This document shows positions 13,075-22,784 of a stretch of 64,000 nt of DNA, one piece after another. Source of the stretch: Amphibalanus amphitrite (taxonomy: Eukaryota; Arthropoda; Thecostraca; Balanomorpha; Balanidae); the NCBI RefSeq assembly GCF_019059575.1, contig NW_024882206.1:199001-263000 (forward strand), written 5' to 3'. A program made the translations under genes and the position numbers. The notes under the pieces are model-generated. The model was not told the DNA's origin, ran no database searches, and worked only from the letters and a program-made list of their open reading frames with translations. The number at the start of each line of letters is the position of its first letter. Within the stretch, counting starts at the first letter, position 1.

Positions 13075-13289
13075 TTAAGGGGCATTGTTGTGGTTCTCTG
13101 CTTATTCGACGCTGAGCAGAGGTTGTTGAGTAGACACCACCCCTGCAGTGCCCTGCCCCCCCCCCCACCACCAAACCTTTACGCAGTTGGTTGACCCCCC
13201 CCCCCCATTAGGTGTATATAAAACATTAGTGGATAAGGGGTAAGTGTTAACTTTCTTTTGCAGTAAAACAAAGTACTTTTTCTTTTCAG

Positions 13290-16200
13290 GTGCATGACGA
13301 TGAACGTCCGAGACCTGTCGTCAAGAGTAAGGCTAGTAGGAAGTCTTCTGAACGAATACGGTTCGCTACACGCTCACATGTTAAAGGAACAGTAACATGT
13401 CATTTATGCCCTAAGTCAATTTCAACAAAGAATTTCCCACGTCATGTGAAATCGAAACATAGAGAAGCTTACTTAGATGCTATGAGAAAAAATCCCCGTG
13501 GTGTTACTGGCTATCTCATAGAGAAGGCTATTGTAAAATCTCGTTCTACAAGGGAAAACGATGACAATGAGCCAGTCACTGTCATTATCACTGACAACGA
13601 GCCTGACATTACTGCCAATGCCGAAACACCGTTGGGACAGGGATCCCCTAGTGTACTGATACATACTATCGCAAGTGAGAGAAACGATGTCATGACAACT
13701 GAGAGAGACTCCGTTCAATCATCATACCACGAGCACCCATCTCCGGATCGAATTAATCAAGTCTGTGATAATTATCCCGGCCGCACGAGCCCCCCCGTAA
13801 CTGTGACAGATACCACACAAGAACGGGACACAGCGCAGAGCACGTCGACACCGACCGTACGGCTGCAGCAGGCTGAGTGTATAAGTGAAGGTGGTGCTCA
13901 GCAGCCAGGTGTCATGGGTGACGATTTGGTTGAATCCCAGATGTTACGAGACATACTGTGTGAAATTCGTATGCTATCTAGGAAAATCGATAGTCACGAC
14001 TCTGAATTTGTTTCGCGCGCCTCTCTCAGGAAAGAGATGACTGAGCTTGAGAAAAAAATTTCTCCAGGAGCAGCAAAGGCACGAAGTGCTGACACTGCCA
14101 AACAGTTTCCATGGCTTCTCACTCGGGGTACAGGCTCAGAGGAATTAGGATTTTGTTCAACGTGCATTGCTAATAAGGCAACTGTTTCGGCCATGCGAGG
14201 CCAGCATAAAGCACTGCGTTGGACAACGGAAGGCGTTTCGCTAAAAAAGAATAGACTTGAAATTATCGCTAGGCATGCAGCCACTGCTGTTCATAAGGCA
14301 TGCATGCAGGTGCCTGAAGAGCGTGACAGAATACAAAGCCTGTTTGGTTTACAGTGCGAGAAGCATAAACGGCTAGATGATAATCTGACAAGGGACATGC
14401 TGATGGCTGCATATCATAACCTGCTATTGGGGCATTCTTATGCTGCATTTGAGTCACTTATGAATAGATTGTTCTCAAATATGATGTCTACAAAAGAAAC
14501 ATTCTCACACATTGATTGGAACACAAGTCGTAAGGCTGCTGCCTCTGCAATAGACGTTATATATGAAGTGCTTCGAAAGTCACATTGCAGTTTTTTAAAA
14601 TCTGTAAATCCGACAACAGGACGTCTAAGACACTTCCACATTAGTGCTGACAAAGTCACGGCTGAAAGAACGTCAAGACAGGTAGTTAATATAAGGTTTA
14701 TTGACGTGGATGGTGCTCCCAAGGTAACAAACTTGTCAGTCGATGTTATCAGAAATAGGGCTTCGGAGGCTGACGCAGCGGAAGGTGTCACGCACGAGTC
14801 GGACGCTGTTGGCTGTCTAGAACACATATGTGATGTCCTGACAAAATCAGTCCTAGATCTTTCGCCTCGGAGTGTCGGTACAATGTGCTTCTCCATGAGC
14901 TCTGATAAAGAAGCTGTTTATGCAGGACAACAGTCCGGTGTAGCGGTAAGATGGCGTGAAAGATTCAATAACAACGCATTTCTGCATTTGCTTGACAGAG
15001 CCCATAAGGTAGAATTATGGACTGACAGTGTTTTTAGAAAAGACGAATTTCAGTGGGCAAGAGTCTTCATCAGATCAAATGTTGATAAAGTGGTAGGGGC
15101 AATTAATCGGTCATCAAAACTTATGCGATTGGCTCGAAGGATCGATCCCACATTTACTGTTCTCTATAGAAATGTTGACACGAGATTTATTGAGTACACT
15201 GTACTAGCGATTAATTCAATTATCAAACAGTATGGGAATGTAGTTATGACGATAGAGAATGATGGGCGCCGTGATAACGATCCAGATAAACTTCAAGCCC
15301 TAGATGTCTTGTGCGATATCGATTTCATTCCTACCGCCCTGGTGCTGTTATATGTCTTAGATATTGTCAAGAAAGTCAGTAAAGCTGCACAGAAAGCTAC
15401 TTATTCTTTGTGGGATGATCGTAAAGCGATAGATGCGTGTCGTCTTGCTCTCCAAGAAGCTTGCGACGGCAAATCCAATCCTCTGATACGGAAACACGGT
15501 AAAGAGTTCCGTAAAGGACGGTTCAACGGATTCGACTTCGAAAACGTGAGCTTATTAGTCACTTCTCATAAACGGAGTACTAGAATCGGTAGCAGTTACC
15601 ATTCAACACTCAAAGACGCCCTCAAACGAGCTATGGAAAGGCAGGCTCAGCTAGCCCAAGCTCTTCTTGATGAACTTGACGCCTTTTTGGACGTTACAGA
15701 GGTTGAAGATAAAATGATGAAAATTTTCGATATTCCCACATTTCCTTTGCACGACAAGTTGGCTTTGAAACAATTCAGGAATAAGGAGCTTCGCGAAGTA
15801 GTCAAGTTCTTCTGTACTCACAGTAACATACGTTTTCCAGGGAAACATAGTTCCATGTGCCGGCACGAAAAAGAATGCAGGTGCGTTGAAGACCAGTATA
15901 TCGTTTTTAAGAACCGCGTATCTGGTCAAATTCAGTTACGTGCTGAATGGTATGCAGACGACAATGGTGTAAAGATATTGTCGGTCGGATTCATTCTACA
16001 TGATTTTCTAAGGCCCTCGAGTCAGCTGCACGTCAGTATTCCAGATGTTATTGAATTGATGGAAATAGCAGTGTTGCTATGTCGATCACAGTCTGATACG
16101 GAAAGAACAGGTAAATTAGTCAAGGATCTTTCGGAAAACAGATTCGGTGGCAAGTTTAATGAACTGAAACCGCTGGAGAAGGACAGGTGTGCTAAAGAAG

Positions 16201-17198
16201 TTTACATCCGTGAGCTAGGACTTGAATTACATGATCTACCAATTGATGCCATTAAAGAGGAGTGGTCAAAGTTTCATTATGGTGTACTTAAAAAACGAGG
16301 CAAGAAAACCCCTGCTTACCTTCGTAAGCATCAACCATCGAAAGTGAAATTTATGACATCTTACCATTTGGACCAACAGCCCAGAGAAGCAGGTACCACG
16401 TCAGATGATGTTACGCAAGAGGATCGTAGCGTGGGCTCCCCCGTGCTGACATCAGATAACAATGAAGGTCTTGCGGGTGATAGTACAGTGAACACAGATT
16501 CGAATCTCCGTACAGATGTTGTCCACGCTTCTAGTGATGTACACGCTCATAGTTCTTCAGGTGAAGATCATATGTCGCAGAGCATTGGTGAAACTGCCTC
16601 TGAACATGCTGATGTTGCGTCAGATGATAATGCTATGGAAGTTGATGATTTTGTTCAGGCTCGAGCGCAAACTGACAAAGAGGTGTCATTTGAACAAAGT
16701 GAACCACAGCAACTACGATCTCAACGACAGGTAGATGTTAATGACTCAGATAACGACCCAGATGATTTAGATTCGCCAATTGCATCTGGGCATTCAGTGG
16801 AACTAGCAGCAGTGACAAAGTGGAAGCAGAGTTCGATCCTCACGTTTATAAAAAGCAAGCAGAACGTTTCTAAACCCCCGAAAGAGCCTGAAGCTGCCAA
16901 ATCACCACTGATTGATTTAAGGCATGAGAAGGAGCACAACGAAATAGAGCTTCGTGATAAGCGCAATGAAAGTGGACGTAGTGTTGGATCACCGACTTCC
17001 CAGGCCCGGCCATCGGAAATGTTTGCTGTTGAAGACGACACACGTTTTTCCGAGATGAGTACTACTAATATGTCTCCAGGTGGCGATGACAATGATAATG
17101 CTGAACAGCAGGGATGCGGAGCCGGAGCCGGAGTCGGAGCCGGAGCCGCCGGAGCCGGCATATTTTGCCCGGAGCCGGAGCCGGAGCCGGAGCCGTGA
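13290..17198 (+). CDS. hAT-family transposase, N-terminal part of a transposase-USP fusion, C-terminus now supplied by a MITE
   Basis: This long open frame starts at the acceptor CAG|GTG (13287-13290) and needs an upstream start, probably the exon at 11254. Residues 37-57 form a C-x2-C-x11-H-x4-H zinc finger, as in BED/C2H2 DNA-binding ends of hAT transposases. An RNase-H-like core follows: Asp454 in a SADKVT context, Asp539 in FSMSSDKEAVYAG, then SGVAVRW and DRAHKVELWTD, which parallels the SGVA...HCxAHRLEL block of ZNF862/DUF4371-type hAT proteins. Residues about 917-975 (IPDVIELMEIAVLL then QSDTER) resemble the hATC dimerisation region. An acidic, Ser/Asp-rich linker occupies about 1030-1270. 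At 17109 the frame enters a MITE and ends after 29 foreign residues, Gly/Ala then Pro-Glu repeats. Before that insertion it ran on into the USP domain at 17975. The catalytic Glu is not assigned with certainty. Confidence 0.75.
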   Translation: MHDDERPRPVVKSKASRKSSERIRFATRSHVKGTVTCHLCPKSISTKNFPRHVKSKHREAYLDAMRKNPRGVTGYLIEKAIVKSRSTRENDDNEPVTVIITDNEPDITANAETPLGQGSPSVLIHTIASERNDVMTTERDSVQSSYHEHPSPDRINQVCDNYPGRTSPPVTVTDTTQERDTAQSTSTPTVRLQQAECISEGGAQQPGVMGDDLVESQMLRDILCEIRMLSRKIDSHDSEFVSRASLRKEMTELEKKISPGAAKARSADTAKQFPWLLTRGTGSEELGFCSTCIANKATVSAMRGQHKALRWTTEGVSLKKNRLEIIARHAATAVHKACMQVPEERDRIQSLFGLQCEKHKRLDDNLTRDMLMAAYHNLLLGHSYAAFESLMNRLFSNMMSTKETFSHIDWNTSRKAAASAIDVIYEVLRKSHCSFLKSVNPTTGRLRHFHISADKVTAERTSRQVVNIRFIDVDGAPKVTNLSVDVIRNRASEADAAEGVTHESDAVGCLEHICDVLTKSVLDLSPRSVGTMCFSMSSDKEAVYAGQQSGVAVRWRERFNNNAFLHLLDRAHKVELWTDSVFRKDEFQWARVFIRSNVDKVVGAINRSSKLMRLARRIDPTFTVLYRNVDTRFIEYTVLAINSIIKQYGNVVMTIENDGRRDNDPDKLQALDVLCDIDFIPTALVLLYVLDIVKKVSKAAQKATYSLWDDRKAIDACRLALQEACDGKSNPLIRKHGKEFRKGRFNGFDFENVSLLVTSHKRSTRIGSSYHSTLKDALKRAMERQAQLAQALLDELDAFLDVTEVEDKMMKIFDIPTFPLHDKLALKQFRNKELREVVKFFCTHSNIRFPGKHSSMCRHEKECRCVEDQYIVFKNRVSGQIQLRAEWYADDNGVKILSVGFILHDFLRPSSQLHVSIPDVIELMEIAVLLCRSQSDTERTGKLVKDLSENRFGGKFNELKPLEKDRCAKEVYIRELGLELHDLPIDAIKEEWSKFHYGVLKKRGKKTPAYLRKHQPSKVKFMTSYHLDQQPREAGTTSDDVTQEDRSVGSPVLTSDNNEGLAGDSTVNTDSNLRTDVVHASSDVHAHSSSGEDHMSQSIGETASEHADVASDDNAMEVDDFVQARAQTDKEVSFEQSEPQQLRSQRQVDVNDSDNDPDDLDSPIASGHSVELAAVTKWKQSSILTFIKSKQNVSKPPKEPEAAKSPLIDLRHEKEHNEIELRDKRNESGRSVGSPTSQARPSEMFAVEDDTRFSEMSTTNMSPGGDDNDNAEQQGCGAGAGVGAGAAGAGIFCPEPEPEPEP

Positions 17199-17966
17199 AA
17201 CAATATAGCCCGGAGCCGGAGCCGGAGCCGGAGCCGCCAAAAAAGGGGGCGACTCCGGCTCCTTTTTATTTTTTGAAGAGGAAAAAAAATAATTGACCTA
17301 GTTCGGTTTGACAGTACAAGGCAAAACATATGGTACTTACGTCATGGGCCATCAAGTGAATGGCCCCAGTATCCCACAGTACGCAAACAACTTCCTGTTT
17401 GCTCTCCCCCCCCCCCCCACGTCTACTGCATCCCCAGAACATGAGGACCAGTCATCAGGTGACGGCCATTGTTTTCAAACCAGTGCAGTGGACTGCGACT
17501 CCCAGCACCGTCTCATCCCACACACCCCCCACCCCTCACCCCCCAATGCAGCCGAGACGGGTGTCAGCTTACGATGGTTCACTGAACTCCGATTCGCGGC
17601 GACTGCGTTTCCAATGCCATCGCTTCCTAGCCCTTTGTTCTGCCAGTTCTCTCCGAGGCTCCGAGGTGCGTTTGCGCGGGGCCGGGGACGCGGTGAGCCG
17701 GTCATGGCAAAGAGTAACGCGTATAACCAATCCAATTTTTCTTCCACCCGTATTTAATTGATTGCGTAGGGGATGTACTGAGTCGGAGCCGGAGCCGCCG
17801 GAGCCGGAGCCGCCGGAGCCGGACCATTTTACTCGGAGCCGGAGCCGGAGCCGGAGCCGCCATAACATTTCACCCGGAGCCGGAGCCGGAGCCGGAGCCG
17901 ATTTTTTTCTCCGGAGCCGGAGCCGGAGCCGGAGCCGTCTGAAATTTCCACGGCTCCGCATCCCTG
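17109..17966. mobile_element. hAT-like MITE splitting the transposase-USP gene
   Basis: The 16-bp ends CAGGGATGCGGAGCCG are inverted at both termini, with the 8-bp duplication CTGAACAG at 17101-17108 and 17967-17974. It holds blocks of GGAGCC hexamers in both orientations' reading (Glu-Pro or Gly-Ala or Ser-Arg repeats in the three frames). Removing it with one duplication copy restores a continuous frame (GCT GAA CAG then TAT TCC TTT), which is strong evidence that the two reading frames were once one gene. Confidence 0.85.
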
Positions 17967-17974
17967 CTGAACAG

Positions 17975-18832
17975 TATTCCTTTTCGGATGCCGTTCTTTT
18001 TCATGCGCAACAAACTCCCAGGGGAATGATCAACCGCCGTAACGACTGCTATCTTATAACTGTTCTCCAAATTCTTCCTTTGTTGAGGATAAAAAGAGGT
18101 GGCTCGGGCCATGATCATTATGCAAATTTATTGATAAACAATTTGCGTGATTGCTATAATTCCGAAATATGTTCCGATCCAGGAACCATCAAGGGTATCC
18201 TTGCAAAAAAGTTTGAGATATTCCATAATGACGAACAACAGGACTCGTCGGAGGCGCTAGAATGCATTTTTAAGGTATTCCTAGAAGGCGGAATGAATAT
18301 CGACAGCGCTAGAATAGATACAACAACAACATTGAAGTGCAGACATTGCTCATACTCATCAGACAAACATGTAAATCAGCATCAGTTACATCTTTGGTGC
18401 AATAAAAGAAGTACCGTGTATGAATGTTTGAGTGATTACTGCTCAGCAACAATTTTAGACGACTTCAGTTGTGGCAACGATGAATGTTCTGGGCGTGGAG
18501 GGGCACACACGACATCCATCTCTTGTGAGCCTGAAGTCATGGTACTGAATATGCAACGTCCGGATTATGACAGGCGTCAAAAAATTGCACTTGATTGTCC
18601 TCTAGAGGGACTTCGTATACCAGGCGGAAATAAAGCTTATCATTTGGTAGGTGCCATATTACATTGGGGAACGAGGGAGCATGGACATTACCAATGCCTG
18701 ATAAGAAGAGGCGAGTTTTTTTTCAAATGTGATGACGAAAAAGTGAGCAATGTTAATCAAGAAACAGTTAAGGAACTACTTTCTTATAACGCATGCATCC
18801 TAATCTATCGTATGATGCAGTCTTGGCGCTGA
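17975..18832 (+). CDS. Ubiquitin-specific protease (C19) domain, C-terminal part of the split fusion
   Basis: 285 codons with the landmarks of a USP catalytic core. Cys box: GMINRRNDCYLITVLQIL, with catalytic Cys at 18047-18049. QQD box: NDEQQDSSEALECIF near 18227-18270. Zinc-binding pairs: CRHC near 18340 and CGNDEC near 18472. His box: REHGHYQCLIRRG, with His at 18686-18688, then KCDDEKV with Asp at 18731-18736. The known role of the family is to cleave ubiquitin or ubiquitin-like proteins from substrates. At about 285 residues it is near the minimum for a USP core. It has no start of its own in a normal context; a frame running in from the MITE begins at about 17762. Whether it is now expressed separately is unknown. 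All catalytic residues being kept suggests selection until recently. Confidence 0.85.
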   Translation, partial: YSFSDAVLFHAQQTPRGMINRRNDCYLITVLQILPLLRIKRGGSGHDHYANLLINNLRDCYNSEICSDPGTIKGILAKKFEIFHNDEQQDSSEALECIFKVFLEGGMNIDSARIDTTTTLKCRHCSYSSDKHVNQHQLHLWCNKRSTVYECLSDYCSATILDDFSCGNDECSGRGGAHTTSISCEPEVMVLNMQRPDYDRRQKIALDCPLEGLRIPGGNKAYHLVGAILHWGTREHGHYQCLIRRGEFFFKCDDEKVSNVNQETVKELLSYNACILIYRMMQSWR

Positions 18833-18924
18833 CAGGAAGTGCAAACATACCTCCTAGCAGTGACATATTACCGGTATTTGTCATTCGGGATCCGAGTCAG
18901 CAGAAATGGCCGTTACTGTCAAGT

Positions 18925-19440
18925 AACTACATCCGGATCGGACGTTAGTACTTACGACTGCATTTTTCTACAATACCCATGACGTATTATCGTCTGGCGG
19001 GTGTAGAATACATCGGGATCAGACGTGAATAATAATGACAGCTTCAGTGTCTACAATACCCATGACGTATAATCGTCTGGCGGGCGTAGACTACGTCTGG
19101 ATCAGACGTGAATAATCATGACAGCTTCAGTGTCTACAATACCCATGACGTATAATCGTCTGGCGGGCGTAGACTACGTCTGGATCAGACGTGAATAATC
19201 ATGACAGCTTCAGTGTCTACAATACCCATGACGTATAATCGTCTGGCGGGCGTAGAATACATCGGGATCGGACGTGAATAATCATAACAGCTTCAGTATC
19301 CAGTTCCACAATACCCATGACGTATAATCGTCTTGCGGGCGTAGACTACGTCTGGATCAGACGTGAATAATCATGACAGTTTCAGTATCTACAATACCCA
19401 TGACGTATTATCGTCTTGCGGGCGTAGAATACATCCGAAT
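18925..19440. repeat. Tandem array of six 83-bp repeats with internal dyads
   Basis: Copies of CTACAATACCCATGACGTA start at 18968, 19051, 19134, 19217, 19307 and 19389, a period of 83 bp (one unit 90). Each unit carries a dyad of the type ACGTCTGGATCAGACGT. The array lies between the USP stop and the SGNH-like gene and may hold transposase- or regulator-binding sites; that function is inferred. A GT/TG simple tract follows at 19460-19500. Confidence 0.8.
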
Positions 19441-20245
19441 AAGATGTGCATTGTCATACTCGTGTGTGTGTCTTGTTTGTGTGTGTGTTGTGTACATGCT
19501 GGTGTTGTATGCTGGAAAGGGCGGTGGCAGATTGGAGGAGGGCATGTGAGTGATGCATGCAGGTGCGTTACTGTACTTCACTTGTTAGGGTCATGATGCT
19601 GTGTCACTTTCAGCATGTCTGCCTGTTCGTGTGAATGTGTGTGGCGTAATGTGTTACCCTTGTTCACTGCATTGGTCATTGTTCATTCGTATTGTCCGTC
19701 TTTTGGACGGGCTCTAGACGTAGCTTTTGCGTTAATTTTTTTTTTTTAGTAACGGTGCAGCAAATGGGCATCAATAATTTCTCTACGGAATAAGAATAAG
19801 CTGCGTCTAGTGCGGGCAGCGTGGTACATGAATGTATCTCTTGGAGCAACCTCCACAGATATACCGCTTTCATCGCCCTTGATAGGTACATTCATGTATC
19901 ATTCCATCCGGCTCCTCGCGCCGCTGCCTGGGGTGGCTGATTTTGCCCGCCACGCTGAGAGATGGAAACATGTGAGGAAACGTTTTTGATGTGCCTCAAT
20001 CCGCCGACATCTCCCCTTCAACGGCTAAAAAATAACAAATGCGATAAGTATGATCTATGACTGACTCTACTGCACTTGGCGAAGAATACTGAGTAAAACC
20101 TTAACCATGTGCTATGGTATGATTATCGATTCCCTCATCCCAATGTAGCATGAACCTTAACACCAGACCCGATATTCCTCGACGTGTTTCTAACTGATTA
20201 TTTTCCAGAGGTTTCAACCTTTGTGTCTTGTTTTGACGTTTCCAG

Positions 20246-21791
20246 GACGGGGGGCGGCCTCGGGATCGGTCGCTGGTTCTGCGTACCGGCAGAGAGCCCT
20301 ACCGGAGCCGGCGCGGAGGCCACCGGCCAACACGGCAGCCGGCGCTGTGCGCGGAGGTGCGGGTGGCCGTGTTTGGTAACTCACACGCCATCCGCGCCTT
20401 CGTGCACCCGATCGCCGAGGACGCTTCCCGGCACATCGGGCGGCACCGTCTCGACGTCAAGTGGGTGCGGCCGGACGGCGGCACGATCGGTGGCCTCGGT
20501 GGCGGCTCCAGCGAGGACTGGCGTCGTCTGGACGCCGCCACCCATGCTCTGGACGGGGTCTGGCCCTCCTTCGCAGTCATCTGCGTTGGCGGGCCGGCCC
20601 TCGTCCCGAGGCGGGGTGACCGCGTCCAGGGAGCACCAGTGCCTCTGCTCGAGGACGCCGCCGGGGCCGCCGCTCGCGTCGTCTCCGGCATGGAGCACTG
20701 GCTCAGCACCCTGGAGCTGGTGATCCCAGGCACCCGCGCCGTCATCCTAAGCGTCCTGCCGGAGAGGGACCTGTCGGCGGAGGCCCTGGACATGTTCCGG
20801 GGCCTCAGCCTGACCCTCTGGCAGGTCGCCAGGCAGCGCGGGGCAGCCTTCCTGGACGTCGAGGCGGTCCTGCGCCGGGATGTCGCCGGCATGGCTCCAA
20901 GCTCCGCCACCGCCACCCCGGACCCGGCCGTGCTCCAGGGTGTCACGCCCGGCCACGCCTCCTCCCGCCCCGCCACCGACGACACGGCCCCGGGGCGCGG
21001 CACCAGCCGAGCGGCCCTCCAAGCCGCCATAGGCCACCTACAGCTGGTGAGTGTCGAAGAAGTGATGAAGTCTCAGTCATTTATGCATTGTGAATTAAAA
21101 AAGAAAGGAATATAATGTACCGAATATGTGCAGTGCAATGTCACACAAATTTGAAAAAAAAACCGGAATAGATGAAATGTATGAAATGTATGCATGAAAT
21201 GTATTTATGTATGTATGAAATGTAATTTATGTAAATGTATGTATGCCATGAAATGTATGTGCTTGTCGTACTTATCAGTAAGCTTGCTGACAATGTTCAA
21301 TATTTTCCACTTACCATAACATATTTAAGTTTTGATTTAGCACTGTTTATGTGGGCGGTGGGCCGCAAATTAACGTAGTGGGATATTGCTTTTGACTTTT
21401 CCATGAGTGCATAAAGTTTCTGTATTCTGCAAGTTAAAAACCAACCCTGTTCTGTCATCTACACCAGGAGGCTGAGGAGGGCCTGCTACCCAACCGGCTA
21501 CTCACGGCCTCGCGGGCCGTGGCGTCCGTCGCCACCGAGGTCCTGGAGGAGGCGGAGAGGGCGGCGAGGGAGGTGGCAGCGTGCCGAGCTGCCCTCGCCG
21601 AGGCCCAGCGCGCGCCGGTCCCGGACGTCGCCTGGGCCACGGGGTGGGTTCCCGGACGCCCGCCGCCGCCGGACGCCAACGCCGCTCCACCGGTCTCGGC
21701 GTTGTATGATGATGACGGCGTCCACCTGACGCCGTCAGCATACAGCGCCATCAGGCGCGAGCTGGTGAGGCTGTGCCTCACCAGCGAGTAG
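20246..21791 (+). CDS. SGNH/GDSL hydrolase-like protein, two visible exons, 5-prime end missing
   Basis: Exon 20246-21046 (acceptor TTTCCAG, donor GTGAGT) and exon 21468-21791 (acceptor CACCAG, stop TAG) join in phase 0, giving about 374 residues. The first has VAVFGNSHAIRAF, with a block-I-like G-x-S-H Ser at 20381; the second ends with DDDGVHLTPSAYSAIRREL, the D-x-x-H block V of SGNH hydrolases (Asp 21714, His 21723). The usual G-x-N-D block III is not conserved (GGPAL). The family contains esterases and lipases; the substrate here is unknown. There is no ATG before the GNSH motif in this frame, so an upstream exon must exist. Its base composition is far richer in GC than the transposase frame and resembles the host genes at 56-63 kb, which suggests capture from the host. 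AATAAA at 22867 is a possible poly-A signal. Confidence 0.6.
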
Positions 21792-21904
21792 GCCAGCGCA
21801 GTGCTGGCCTGTAGCCACGTGTCAAGTGTTTAGCTTTATGTTTATTTAATCTTTCTCTAGCTTTATGTAGTCCAGATATGGTCCATTCTGCTGATATCAG
21901 GGAT

Positions 21905-22166
21905 TAGAGATGTCAATCAGATACCAATTTTTTGGTATAACGATACCAACCGATACCGACTTGGTATTTGGTATTTCAATCCAAATGTGTTTGGTATTTT
22001 TGTTTGTATCATGGATCCTCGCTAATGTGAAAGGGGCTGTGAATTTGGTTAAAAGGTTGTATTTCCATCATATTTCCTAGTTGGTTCGGTCTCAGTATTT
22101 TCCTACGGTTTTGGTTGGTATTTGGTTTGGTATCGGTATTCAGATTTTCTGTAACTGACATCACTA
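21905..22166. mobile_element. 262-bp hAT-like MITE downstream of the SGNH-like gene
   Basis: The ends TAGAGATGTCA and TGACATCACTA are inverted with one mismatch, flanked by the 8-bp duplication TCAGGGAT (21897-21904 and 22167-22174). The interior is full of GGTAT/ATACC motifs. Confidence 0.8.
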
Positions 22167-22600
22167 TCAGGGATACCTTCTAGAACAGATGGTCTTCATG
22201 CTAGTCCTTGGTTCCTTATGACAAGTACAAATCATATGAGGCGAAGGCTGTGATGAGTAGTTGATGTTCGTCATATTTTCTCCAGGAGCGTAGGTAAACA
22301 TATTTCTGCTCAGGCGTATTAATTTGGGATCTAAGTAGTTTCTCCTGCGTTTTCTTTTTTATAATCATAACGTGATCTTCTAATGTCGTGTTATGGGCGC
22401 CGATGACCACTGCAGTCCGGACGCCCAAAAACCTCAAACCATCGCCGTCATCATCATCATCATCATCATCATGGCTTCTTATTCTCAGTGGCATTTATGA
22501 TGGGACCTTTCGTTCAGCTGATGGCTGACCGCCCGGTGACGACCGTTTGTGTAGTGTTGTGCGACTTTGTGAGCCGGCGGTGGCTGTTTTTTATGGTGTA

Positions 22601-22784
22601 AAGGTTGAAACAGACTCTCCGCAGTCAGGAAATCGCATGCGAGATCCTATTCAAATGCATTAAATCACGCTCGCATCAATCGTACGCACCTCCCGCATAC
22701 GAATGATGCGGGAAGGATTTTAATGCATTTGAATAGGCTCTCGCGTGCGATTTCCTGACTGCGGAAAGAGTCTGTTTCAGCTTT
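22601..22784. mobile_element. Palindromic TA-flanked MITE
   Basis: Long inverted arms (GAAACAGACTCTCCGCAGTCAG and its near-perfect inverse) surround a short loop, with TA on both sides. The 2-bp TA target suggests Tc1/mariner mobilisation. It is non-coding. Confidence 0.6.
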
